NCBI RefSeq assembly: GCF_013927005.1
Contig: NZ_CP055930.1
Coordinates: forward strand, 2,790,001-2,854,000
Reading direction: 5' to 3'
DNA length: 64,000 nt
From: Enterobacter sp. RHBSTW-00175
GTDB lineage: Bacteria > Pseudomonadota > Gammaproteobacteria > Enterobacterales > Enterobacteriaceae
The notes beneath the pieces were generated by a model, which searched no databases, was not told where the DNA came from, and saw only the letters and a program-made list of their open reading frames with translations. The translations under genes and the position numbers were made by a program. Shown piece by piece: positions 1 to 7,514 of this stretch (position 1 is the stretch's first letter; every line of letters starts with the position of its first letter).

Positions 1-14
1 GTGAGGAGAGCATC

Positions 15-176
15 ATGGAATTTCACGAGAATCGTTCAAAACGTCCGTATATTGCGTTTGTCTGGATCTGGAAAACGGTGAAGAACTGGTATCGCATCAA
101 CCGTACTCGCCGCATTTTGAGCGCCATGAGTGATGAACAGCTCAAGGATGTTGGGTTGTCGCGGTTTGATGTGTAG
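15..176 (+). CDS. yjiS: DUF1127 small protein YjiS
   Basis: This 53-residue basic protein starts at an ATG preceded by GAGGAGAG. The C-terminal part (residues 30-53) reads as the DUF1127 signature: a short arginine-rich helix, then LSAMSDEQLKDVGLSR. That domain gives the family its usual length of 45-70 residues. The gene lies convergent to yjiR, as in E. coli, which supports the name YjiS. DUF1127 proteins are small regulators, some linked to RNA turnover and phosphate or carbon metabolism in alphaproteobacteria. The role in enteric bacteria is unknown. Confidence 0.85.
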   Translation: MEFHENRSKRPYIAFVWIWKTVKNWYRINRTRRILSAMSDEQLKDVGLSRFDV

Positions 177-178
177 AT

Positions 179-212
179 CGTAGGCCGGGTAAGGCGCAGC
201 CGCCACCCGGCG
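179..212. repeat. REP element
   Basis: The bases carry the enterobacterial REP signature (GTAGGCCGGGTAAGGCG and then CCACCCGGC), which can fold into an imperfect hairpin. It sits between the converging 3' ends of yjiS and yjiR. An inverted copy of the same unit is at 48419-48453, and degenerate copies are at 4596-4628 and possibly 6110-6141. Confidence 0.8.
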
Positions 213-216
213 ATTT

Positions 217-1605
217 TCAGCCCAGCAGTTCAAGCGTCTGCTGTTTCGGCCCTTCAAGCAAATTCAGCGCTTCCTGATACGTCCGCACATTGTTATAGCC
301 CATCACCAGCCCGTAGCGTTTGCCCGACCCGCGATACCACTCGGAAAGCGCATTCACCTGAAGCTGGTGCTGTTGCCAGCAGCGTGCCACTTCACGGTCG
401 CCGCTGCCTCTGGATAAAAACGCCACGATGTGCATCCCTCCGTCGTTCTGCTCGGTGAAAAACAGATCGCCGTACACCTCCTGCAAGGCGGCGATCATCC
501 AGTCGCGGCGGGTCTGATACAGCGCACGCATCTTTTTGAGATGGCGGAAAAAATGCCCCTCATTCAGGAATGCGGTCAGGATTTTTTGCGTGAGCACCGG
601 CTGGCCGCTGGTCACGATGTCGGCGCAGTCGGTAAACGCCGCCACGGTGCTGGCGGGCATCACCACGTAGCCCATACGCAACGACGGCATAATGGTTTTA
701 CTGAAGGTGCCCATAAAGATCACCCGGTCGTGCTGGTCGAGACTTTTCAGCGATGGCAACACCTTGCGGGTGTAGTGAAATTCACCGTCGTAATCATCTT
801 CGATGATCCACGCCTCGTTCTGGCTTGCCCAGTCAAGAAGCTGCTGTTTACGCGGCAGGGAGAGAGTGACCGCCAGCGGGCTCTGGTGCGATGGCGTGAC
901 AATGGCAAAACGGGCATCGTGATGGTGGTGCAGCAGGTATCCGGTATCCATACCTGAACGATCGACCGGCACGGTGTGCAGGCGCGGGACGATGCGCTTG
1001 AGCAGTTGCTGCCCCATAAAATAGCCAGGGTCTTCAAACACCACTTTGTCGCTGCGGCTGGCAAGCGTATCGAGGATCAGGCGCAGGCTGCCGCTATAAC
1101 CACTGGTGATCAGCACCTGCTCGGCGGTGCAGGACAGCCCGCGCGAGATATTCAGGTAACGGGCAATGGCCTGGCGCAGCGGATACCAGCCCAGGACCGG
1201 CGGGTTGAGCATCTCCTCCTGGCGCATGGAGCGGGTGGCCTGGCCTGCGAGCAGCAGCCATTTTTTGTACGGAAAGCTGTCGAGCGCCGGAATGCCCGGG
1301 CGTAAAAATCCACTGCGTTCACGCTGGTTAATCAGTGATTCCGGGAGTGTGCCGGTGGCCTGTTCCGCAGGCGCGTTTTGCCCGGGCAACAGCAGGTCGG
1401 GATTTACCCGCGTGCCACGCGCGCCCTGGCTGACCAGATACCCTTCTCCAATGAGAATGGCATATGCCGTTTCAACCGTTTTGCGCGCCACTTTTAGCTC
1501 TTCGGCCAGCACGCGGATCGCGGGCACTTTGTCGCCGGGTTTTAGCACGCCGCGCGTAATGTTGTCGCGATAGCGGGTATAGATATCGTGATAACCCGGC
1601 TTCAT
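217..1605 (-). CDS. yjiR: MocR-type GntR/aminotransferase regulator YjiR
   Basis: This 462-residue protein joins an N-terminal GntR winged helix (about residues 8-68, with KPGDKVPAIRVLAEEL) to a fold-type I aminotransferase domain (about 105-455). PLP-binding residues are visible: the EDDYD motif at 269-273 and the Schiff-base lysine at about 303 in GTFSKT. This is the MocR architecture, in which PLP or an amino-acid adduct acts as ligand rather than substrate. It matches E. coli YjiR in length and in its position beside yjiS. An AhpD-like gene starts divergently 102 bases away and is a likely target. Two TACCTCAT copies lie in that gap (1610-1617 and 1664-1671). Confidence 0.88.
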   Translation of the reverse strand: MKPGYHDIYTRYRDNITRGVLKPGDKVPAIRVLAEELKVARKTVETAYAILIGEGYLVSQGARGTRVNPDLLLPGQNAPAEQATGTLPESLINQRERSGFLRPGIPALDSFPYKKWLLLAGQATRSMRQEEMLNPPVLGWYPLRQAIARYLNISRGLSCTAEQVLITSGYSGSLRLILDTLASRSDKVVFEDPGYFMGQQLLKRIVPRLHTVPVDRSGMDTGYLLHHHHDARFAIVTPSHQSPLAVTLSLPRKQQLLDWASQNEAWIIEDDYDGEFHYTRKVLPSLKSLDQHDRVIFMGTFSKTIMPSLRMGYVVMPASTVAAFTDCADIVTSGQPVLTQKILTAFLNEGHFFRHLKKMRALYQTRRDWMIAALQEVYGDLFFTEQNDGGMHIVAFLSRGSGDREVARCWQQHQLQVNALSEWYRGSGKRYGLVMGYNNVRTYQEALNLLEGPKQQTLELLG

Positions 1606-1707
1606 GTCCTACCTCATTTTATGGTTTTTGTATCTTTTTACTATGTCATGATCGGCGTAAATTTACCTCATCGCATTGCATATACCGCACACAAAAGAGG
1701 AAAGACT

Positions 1708-2187
1708 ATGAGCACTCGCGTTAACCACCATAAAGTCACACCTGCACTCGCAAAAGCGCTGTCCGACCTGAGTATGGAAGTGGCGAAAACCTCCATCGAC
1801 CCGGCGCTGAAACACCTGATTGATATTCGTGTTTCTCAGCTGAACGGCTGTACTTTCTGCCTGGACATGCACTCGAAAGAGGCCAAAATTGCCGGTGAGC
1901 GTGAGCTGCGCCTGTACCATCTGGCCGCGTGGCGCGAATCACCGCTGTTCAGCGCTCGTGAAAAAGCCGCCCTGGCGTTTACCGAAGCGCTGACCCAGAT
2001 TGGTGTTCACGGCGTGAGTGATGCCCTGTACCGCAGCGTGGCGGAGCATTTCTCCGATGTCGAAATTTCAGAGCTGAATTTTGCAATTGTGGCCATCAAC
2101 GCCTGGAACCGTCTGGGGATCACGTCCCGCATGGCACCTGGCTCGCTGGATGTGGCGTATGGCCTGAATAAGGCTAACCTGGAGTAA
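1708..2187 (+). CDS. AhpD-like carboxymuconolactone decarboxylase family protein
   Basis: This is a 159-residue protein. The start at 1708 was chosen because AGAGGAAAG lies just upstream; an in-frame extension to 1588 would run through the promoter region. Residues 48-55 carry the CxxC-x3-H motif (CTFCLDMH) of the AhpD/carboxymuconolactone decarboxylase superfamily. In AhpD the two cysteines do thiol-disulphide chemistry, with the histidine in the proton relay. Members with this motif act as alkylhydroperoxidases or serve unknown redox roles. The divergent pairing with the MocR regulator YjiR suggests control by it. The 3' end overlaps the converging LysR gene by 14 bases. Confidence 0.85.
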   Translation: MSTRVNHHKVTPALAKALSDLSMEVAKTSIDPALKHLIDIRVSQLNGCTFCLDMHSKEAKIAGERELRLYHLAAWRESPLFSAREKAALAFTEALTQIGVHGVSDALYRSVAEHFSDVEISELNFAIVAINAWNRLGITSRMAPGSLDVAYGLNKANLE

Positions 2188-3076
2188 TTCCGCGCTCGCG
2201 CACCAGGGCGACGAAAGCCCGCAGCCCGGGCGGGACATGGCGATGCCCGGGGTAGTAAAGGCGCAGTCCGGCAAAGGGCTGCGTCCAGTCTTCCAGCACG
2301 CTCACCAGTTCCCCGCTTTCCAGCTCTTGCCGGATATAGAGTTCCGGCAAAAAACCCACCCCCAGACCGGCCTTTACGGCGCTTATTGATGCAAACAGAT
2401 CGGATGTGGAAAAGCGTGGCGGAACCGTCAGGGCATACTGCTCACCACGGCGCTCCAGCTCCCAGCGATACAGCCCGCCATGGGACATCCTCATGCCAAT
2501 CCCCTGATGGTGCAACAGATCGTCGGGCGTTTGCGGTATTCCGTAACGGGCAAAGTGGTCAGGCGTGGCGACGATCAACTGGCGGATATCTGGCGTGAGT
2601 GCCACCGCCACCATGTCCTGCGGCACCGATTCCGCCAGGCGGATCCCGGCGTCGTACCCTTCGGCCACGATGTCGATCATCCGTGCCTCGCTGACCGTTT
2701 CGACGCGCATTTTCGGGTAACGCTGCATATACGCAATCAGCAGATTGTCCAGAAACAGTGGGCCAATATTATTGGGAACGTTCAGACGCAGCGTACCGGC
2801 AGGGTCGTCGTTATCACTGTGGATCTCTTCGCTGGCCTGGCGGATCTCCTGAAGCGCAGGCCCCACGCGCGCCACAAACCGCTGCCCGGCATCGGTGAGC
2901 GCCACGCTACGGGTGGTGCGGTTAAACAGGCGTGTTTGCAGGCGGCTTTCCAGCCCGGCCACTGCATTGCTTACCGCCGTGGCCGACATGCCCAGCTCCT
3001 GAGCAGCAGCGCGAAAGCCTCCGCGGCGTACCACGGCCAGTACCACTTCCAGCTCTGTGAGTCCTGAACGATGCAT
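2174..3076 (-). CDS. LysR-family regulator
   Basis: This is a 300-residue LysR-type regulator. The start at 3076 ([12 protein letters not shown]) puts the winged helix at its normal N-terminal place; longer upstream extensions would run through the next promoter. The helix-turn-helix is at about residues 14-60 ([18 protein letters not shown], then RLFNRTTR). It is followed by the two-lobed effector-binding domain. The gene is divergent from an aldehyde dehydrogenase gene, with 99 bases between the starts. That is the usual LysR-target layout, so the dehydrogenase is the probable target. The inducer cannot be read from the sequence. Confidence 0.87.
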   Translation of the reverse strand: MHRSGLTELEVVLAVVRRGGFRAAAQELGMSATAVSNAVAGLESRLQTRLFNRTTRSVALTDAGQRFVARVGPALQEIRQASEEIHSDNDDPAGTLRLNVPNNIGPLFLDNLLIAYMQRYPKMRVETVSEARMIDIVAEGYDAGIRLAESVPQDMVAVALTPDIRQLIVATPDHFARYGIPQTPDDLLHHQGIGMRMSHGGLYRWELERRGEQYALTVPPRFSTSDLFASISAVKAGLGVGFLPELYIRQELESGELVSVLEDWTQPFAGLRLYYPGHRHVPPGLRAFVALVRERGITPG

Positions 3077-3086
3077 AGATTGTCCT

Positions 3087-3130
3087 GATAATCGAAACAA
3101 CCCTTGCAGCATAGCGTGGATTATCGAAAC
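3087..3130. promoter_or_regulatory. Candidate LysR operator (direct repeats)
   Basis: GATAATCGAAAC at 3087-3098 and GATTATCGAAAC at 3119-3130 differ at one of 12 positions. They are 32 bases apart start to start, close to three helical turns. They lie in the shared gap between the divergent LysR and aldehyde dehydrogenase genes. Binding by the LysR protein is an inference from this placement. Confidence 0.45.
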
Positions 3131-3175
3131 GAAAAAGGCGTGCCAGACTGTGTTTACACAGCCTGAGGAGGCCTT

Positions 3176-4591
3176 ATGCGTCATATCGAACAGATCTTTA
3201 TCAACGGTGAATTTGTCACCCCGCACGGCACTGAACGTTTTGATTTGTACAATCCGGCCACGGCACAGGTGATTGGCCAGGTGCGTCTGGCGGATGAAGT
3301 CGATGCTGAGCGTGCAATAGCAGCCGCCAAAGCGGCGTTCCCGGCGTGGGCAAACACCACCCGACAGGAACGTATTGCCGCGCTGAAGCGGATGCACGCG
3401 GCGGTCGTTGCCCGCCATGACGCGCTGCTGGAGGCCATTATCGAGGAGTACGGCGCGCCGTCGTCGCGTTCGGCGTGGATGGCCAGCTATCCGGCAGAGG
3501 TTATCGCCCAGGCTATCGACGCGCTGGAGTCATTTGCATTTACCCTCACGGCAGGTGCAGCCAGGGTGCAGATGACGCCGCTTGGCGTCGCCGGGCTGAT
3601 CACTCCGTGGAACAGTGATGCAGGCTTTATCTGCGGCAAACTGGCGGCCGCACTGGCGGCGGGCTGCACCGCGGTTATCAAACCCAGCGAGATGAGCGCC
3701 CTGCAAACCCAGATTATCACTGAGGCACTGCGTGATGCCGGATTGCCGCCAGGGGTGTTTAACATTGTGACCGGGCGCGGCGACACGGTGGGCGAGACAA
3801 TCAGCCGCCACCCGGATGTGGCGAAAATCTCCTTTACCGGTTCCACTCACACCGGAAAAGCCATTCTGCGTAATGCCGCGGAAAGTTTTAAGCGTGTGAC
3901 GCTGGAGTTAGGTGGTAAATCGCCGACGATCATGCTGGATGATGTCGATTTAGTGCAGGCGGTGCCGCTGGTGATTCAGGCGGGTTTTATGAACAGCGGG
4001 CAGGCCTGCGTGGCCGGAACCCGTATTCTGGTGCCGCAGTCGCGTAAAGCGGAGATGGAACAGGCTCTGGCGCAGGCTGTTGCGGCGGTGCGGTCTGGCG
4101 ACCCGCGTGATAGCGCCACTGAGGTGGGGCCGATGGTCAGCGAAAAGCAGTGGCAGCGTGTTCAGGGATACATCCGCAAAGGGACAGAAGAGGGCGCGCG
4201 CCTGCTGGCGGGTGGTGAAGGGCGTCCGGAGGGTACGCAGGATGGCTGGTTTGTCCGTCCAACGCTGTTTGCCGATGTTCATAATCAGATGGCGATTGCC
4301 CGCGAAGAGATCTTCGGCCCGGTGCTGTGCGTGATCCCCTATCGCGATGAAGCAGAGGCGATCGCCATTGCGAACGATACCGACTATGGCCTGAGCGCGC
4401 TGGTGCTGGGCAACGATGCCGGGCGTGCGCAGCGCGTGGCGCAGCAGATCCAGTCTGGCCGGGTGCTGGTCAACACGCTCGCCCATGAGCCAAAAGCTCC
4501 GTTCGGTGGGTTTAAACATTCCGGCGTGGGCCGCGAGATGGGGACATGGGGGATCAGCGCGTTTATGGAGCCGAAATCGATCCTGAGCTAA
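3176..4591 (+). CDS. NAD(P)-dependent aldehyde dehydrogenase
   Basis: This is a 471-residue member of the aldehyde dehydrogenase superfamily, with AGGAGG before the start. It oxidises an aldehyde to the acid through a thiohemiacetal. Visible active-site residues are Asn at about 146 (TPWNSDAG), Glu at about 244 (LELGGKSP) and the nucleophilic Cys at about 278 (NSGQACVAGTR). The nucleotide-binding stretch is FTGSTHTGKAI. The length is normal and nothing essential is missing. It stands alone next to the divergent LysR regulator. The substrate is unknown; the sequence does not identify it with any named E. coli enzyme. Confidence 0.88.
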   Translation: MRHIEQIFINGEFVTPHGTERFDLYNPATAQVIGQVRLADEVDAERAIAAAKAAFPAWANTTRQERIAALKRMHAAVVARHDALLEAIIEEYGAPSSRSAWMASYPAEVIAQAIDALESFAFTLTAGAARVQMTPLGVAGLITPWNSDAGFICGKLAAALAAGCTAVIKPSEMSALQTQIITEALRDAGLPPGVFNIVTGRGDTVGETISRHPDVAKISFTGSTHTGKAILRNAAESFKRVTLELGGKSPTIMLDDVDLVQAVPLVIQAGFMNSGQACVAGTRILVPQSRKAEMEQALAQAVAAVRSGDPRDSATEVGPMVSEKQWQRVQGYIRKGTEEGARLLAGGEGRPEGTQDGWFVRPTLFADVHNQMAIAREEIFGPVLCVIPYRDEAEAIAIANDTDYGLSALVLGNDAGRAQRVAQQIQSGRVLVNTLAHEPKAPFGGFKHSGVGREMGTWGISAFMEPKSILS

Positions 4592-4595
4592 ACCT

Positions 4596-4628
4596 CCCGG
4601 TGGCGCTGTGCTTACCAGGCCTACAGGA
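4596..4628. repeat. Degenerate REP element
   Basis: CCCGGTGGCGCTGTGCTTAC and then CAGGCCTACAGG follow the REP consensus seen at 48419, with several mismatches. It sits just after the stop of the aldehyde dehydrogenase gene, a typical REP location. Confidence 0.6.
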
Positions 4629-4723
4629 GCCAGCGCCCTCCGGCAACAATACTTCGCCATCCACCGAAGCATCCCGTGCTTCTTCCCTGCATTCTCTCCT
4701 TAACATCACACGGAGAGACCATC

Positions 4724-5047
4724 ATGATCGCAGTCCTTTTCGAAGCCAAAGCGGAGCCGGCACACCAGGCGCGCTACCTGCAACTCGCGGCTGAACTCAA
4801 ACCCCTGCTGGCCGATATCGACGGATTTATCGATATCGAACGTTTCCAGAGCCTGACCACCGACGGCAAAATCCTCTCCCTTTCCTGGTGGCGGGATGAA
4901 AAGGCCATCCGCAACTGGAAGCACAACGAGTTGCATCTGGCCGCACAGGCAGAGGGGCGGGCGTCTATTTTTGCCTTCTACCGCATTCGCGTGGCGCAGG
5001 TGGTGCGGGAATATTCCTCAGAAACCGGAGGACACGCAGATGTATGA
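4724..5047 (+). CDS. ABM-fold (antibiotic biosynthesis monooxygenase family) protein
   Basis: This is a 107-residue protein. The start at 4724 is preceded by CGGAGAGACC. Its pattern, beginning [12 protein letters not shown] and including [26 protein letters not shown] and later a final strand with [13 protein letters not shown], fits the dimeric alpha/beta barrel of the ABM superfamily. That superfamily includes small monooxygenases, quinone reductases such as YgiN, and haem-degrading enzymes. The gene overlaps the next one by 8 bases, and that one overlaps an ArsR-type regulator, so the three are surely one operon. The substrate is unknown. Confidence 0.8.
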   Translation: MIAVLFEAKAEPAHQARYLQLAAELKPLLADIDGFIDIERFQSLTTDGKILSLSWWRDEKAIRNWKHNELHLAAQAEGRASIFAFYRIRVAQVVREYSSETGGHADV

Positions 5048-5438
5048 CATTCACGTGATTTTCGAGAATGCCCCCGGTGAACTGGCGCGGTTCGGGCAAC
5101 TGCTCGGGCGTAATGGCGTGGGGCTGGAGGGCGGCGGGGTATTTGGCGTTGACGCACATTTTCTGGTGGAAGAGGGGGAAAAAGCCCGGCGCTTGTTGCT
5201 GGCTGCCGGGTTCAGGGTGCAGGCGGTAACAAAACCGTTAATCCGTAAGTTAAAACAGGAGCGCCCGGGGGAACTGGGCGAGATTGCCTCCGCGCTGGCA
5301 GTGCAGGGTGTGTCTATCCTTACCCAGTACAGTGACCACGCGAATCACCTCATTCTGCTGACGGATAATGATAAGCTGGCCGCAGAGATAACCGAACCCT
5401 GGGCTGCCTATGTTAAAGACCCAATTACCCCCCGATAA
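5040..5438 (+). CDS. Tandem ACT domain protein
   Basis: This 132-residue protein seems to hold two ACT-like beta-alpha-beta units and little else. The first begins at residue 1 ([19 protein letters not shown]) and the second near residue 70 ([19 protein letters not shown], then [14 protein letters not shown]). The xPGEL motif occurs at the strand-helix turn of both units, as in classical ACT domains. ACT domains bind amino acids or other small ligands. Here a stand-alone sensor lies between a monooxygenase-like gene and an ArsR-type regulator. Both junctions overlap, implying translational coupling. No ligand can be assigned. Confidence 0.8.
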   Translation: MYDIHVIFENAPGELARFGQLLGRNGVGLEGGGVFGVDAHFLVEEGEKARRLLLAAGFRVQAVTKPLIRKLKQERPGELGEIASALAVQGVSILTQYSDHANHLILLTDNDKLAAEITEPWAAYVKDPITPR

Positions 5439-6105
5439 CAGCGCTGCACTGGAGCAAGCCATTGTGGCCGTGGCGGCGGCAATGGCCGATCCGTCGAGGG
5501 TAAAAATGCTCTGTGCACTGATGGACGGGCGGGCGTGGACGGCCACCGAACTGAGCACGGTGGCAGATGTTGCCCCGTCGACCGCCAGCGGGCACCTCGC
5601 CCGGCTGGTGGAAGGAAGGCTGATTACCTGCTTGTCTCAGGGCAGGCATCGCTATTATCGCCTTGCCGGGCACAACGTGGCAGCGCTGGTCGAGCAGATG
5701 ATGGGGCTTTCCTGGAGCCGCATTACGCCGCCGGAAACCACCGCGCCAAAAGCCATGCGCGAAGCCCGCACCTGTTACGACCATCTTGCCGGAACGGTGG
5801 CGGTACAGATCTATGATTTTATGCAGGCAGAAGGCTGGCTGGAGGCAGACAGTTCAGCGCTCACGCTGCATGGCCGGGAGCAGTTCCTGAAACTCGGCAT
5901 TCTGTTAAGTGCTCATCCCCGTCGCAAGGCCTGCTGCGCCTGTCTGGACTGGAGCGAGCGGCGGTTTCATCTGGGCGGAGAAGCCGGCGCGGCACTACTT
6001 ACGCATCTGGAAAGCAAAGGCTGGATCCAGCGGGTGGCGGGGTATCGGGAGGTGGTGGTGACGGTAGCGGGCAGGCAAGCTGTTAAGCGGCATTTTAGTC
6101 GCTAA
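5410..6105 (+). CDS. ArsR-type winged-helix regulator
   Basis: This is a 231-residue protein. Residues 18-95 form an ArsR/SmtB-like winged helix ([31 protein letters not shown], then GRHRYYRL). The remaining 130 residues form a C-terminal domain containing [16 protein letters not shown], a small cysteine cluster that might bind metal or sense redox state. Canonical ArsR proteins are about 100-120 residues, so this is the longer class with an added domain. The start lies 29 bases inside the ACT gene and lacks a clear ribosome binding site, which points to coupled translation. It probably regulates its own operon. Confidence 0.82.
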   Translation: MLKTQLPPDNSAALEQAIVAVAAAMADPSRVKMLCALMDGRAWTATELSTVADVAPSTASGHLARLVEGRLITCLSQGRHRYYRLAGHNVAALVEQMMGLSWSRITPPETTAPKAMREARTCYDHLAGTVAVQIYDFMQAEGWLEADSSALTLHGREQFLKLGILLSAHPRRKACCACLDWSERRFHLGGEAGAALLTHLESKGWIQRVAGYREVVVTVAGRQAVKRHFSR

Positions 6106-6109
6106 AATG

Positions 6110-6141
6110 CCCGCTGGCGCACGGCTTACCTGCCTGCCTTA
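6110..6141. repeat. Possible degenerate REP unit
   Basis: GCCCGCTGGCGCACGGCTTA followed by CCTGCCTGCC resembles the REP core with many mismatches. It lies in the short gap between the converging ArsR-type gene and the first lipoprotein gene. Confidence 0.35.
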
Positions 6142-6825
6142 TTAATCCCAGTTGCCATAGGGATAGGTTTTGCCTTTGATAAACGCCTGCGTTTCAGGGA
6201 GGAAGGTGAAGCTCCCCCCCGGGACGACATAGTCCTTGCAGAGGGTCAGGTCCTTGCCGGAGCGGGTCGTCAGTTTCAGTGGTTTAACAGGCAGGCTGGG
6301 GCGTCCGGCAACGTCTGAAAGCCAGATTTTGACTTTGCCGCCGGGAGAGAGGCCAAACACCATTCTGTTGTACCAGACAGGTGCGCCAGATGGACGGGTA
6401 TGATCGGCAGGGGTTTTCATCCGCAGCCAGGTGTCCGGTCCGAACACGGCGCTGGTTTCATAGGCCTGCTGGTCAATATAGGAATCCCAGCAGAAGACAA
6501 TGTACTGCGGGGGCTTGTTGACTTTGTTGAACTGATCGCCAAAGCCATGTGCGCTTTCTGCCCATTTATCGACGGAATCCGGGGCGGGGGAGGCCTGGTC
6601 AAGCGTATTAAAGGTATACAGGTAACCATCCGTGTCGATCACCCTGGCGTGCTGTACGCCTGAGGGCAATTCACTGGGTGTGATAAAAGCGAAAATCCAC
6701 TTGCCATAAGGCAGCGTCCAGTCACCGCTGGCGGCCTGTTTTGACTGCAACGGGTGGGAATTATGTGGACTACAACCTGTAGCGACCAACAGCAATGTAA
6801 GTGCCATCATTTTTTTCATTTTCAT
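6142..6825 (-). CDS. Putative T6SS immunity lipoprotein, DUF2931-like (copy 1)
   Basis: This is a 227-residue predicted lipoprotein. The signal peptide ends in the lipobox VATGC, with Cys18 as the lipidation site. Ser follows at +2, which favours sorting to the outer membrane. The body (FCWDSYIDQQ, VWYNRMVFGLSPGGKVKIW) resembles the DUF2931 family found next to DUF2235 effectors. It is the last gene of a three-gene unit behind the Hcp-lipase gene. It is a diverged duplicate of the next gene upstream: the last 120 residues differ at about three positions, while the first 106 differ at roughly thirty. The immunity role against the adjacent periplasm-acting lipase is inferred from location and lipoprotein character. 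Confidence 0.78.
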   Translation of the reverse strand: MKMKKMMALTLLLVATGCSPHNSHPLQSKQAASGDWTLPYGKWIFAFITPSELPSGVQHARVIDTDGYLYTFNTLDQASPAPDSVDKWAESAHGFGDQFNKVNKPPQYIVFCWDSYIDQQAYETSAVFGPDTWLRMKTPADHTRPSGAPVWYNRMVFGLSPGGKVKIWLSDVAGRPSLPVKPLKLTTRSGKDLTLCKDYVVPGGSFTFLPETQAFIKGKTYPYGNWD

Positions 6826-6830
6826 GCCTG

Positions 6831-7514
6831 TTAATCCCAGTTGCCATAGGGATAGGTTTTGCCTTTGATAAACGCCTGCGTTTCAGGGAGGAAGGTGAAG
6901 CTGCCCCCCGGGACGACATAGTCCTTGCAGAGGGTCAGGTCCTTGCCGGAGCGGGTCGTCAGTTTCAGTGGTTTAACAGGCAGGCTGGGGCGTCCGGCGA
7001 CATCAGAAAACCAGATTTTGACTTTGCCGCCGGGAGAGAGGCCAAACACCATTCTGTTGTACCAGACAGGTGCGCCAGATGGACGGGTATGATCGGCAGG
7101 GGTTTTCATCCGCATCCAGGTGTCCGGCCCAAACACGGCGCTGGTTTCGTAGGTTTGCTGGTCAATATAGGAATCCCAGCAGAAAACAATGTACTGCGGG
7201 GGTTTTTTGACATTGTTAAACTGACCACCGAAGCCATGTGCATTCTCAGGCCATCTGTCAACAGAGCCAGGATCCCAGGACGTTGAATCAAGAGTATTGA
7301 ACGTATACAGGTAACCATCCGTATCGATGACTCTTGCGTGGTTTACCATAGACGGTAATTCTCTGGGCGTGATGAATAAAAAAAACCACTTATCATAAGG
7401 CAGCGTCCAGTCACCACTGGCGGCCTGTATTGACTGTAAAGGGTGGGATTGGTGTGGGCTACAGCTTGCGGTCGTCAGTATCAAGGCAAGCATCAGTGCA
7501 TTGCGTTTTTTCAT
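6831..7514 (-). CDS. Putative T6SS immunity lipoprotein, DUF2931-like (copy 2)
   Basis: This is a 227-residue predicted lipoprotein with lipobox LTTASC (Cys18), the paralogue of the gene 5 bases downstream of it. Its start overlaps the stop of the Hcp-lipase gene by 4 bases, so effector and immunity are translationally coupled. That is the normal layout of a toxin with its cognate immunity protein. The variable N-terminal half may set specificity, while the C-terminal half is nearly identical in both copies. Of the two copies, this one is more likely to be the cognate partner because of the direct overlap; this is an inference. Confidence 0.8.
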   Translation of the reverse strand: MKKRNALMLALILTTASCSPHQSHPLQSIQAASGDWTLPYDKWFFLFITPRELPSMVNHARVIDTDGYLYTFNTLDSTSWDPGSVDRWPENAHGFGGQFNNVKKPPQYIVFCWDSYIDQQTYETSAVFGPDTWMRMKTPADHTRPSGAPVWYNRMVFGLSPGGKVKIWFSDVAGRPSLPVKPLKLTTRSGKDLTLCKDYVVPGGSFTFLPETQAFIKGKTYPYGNWD

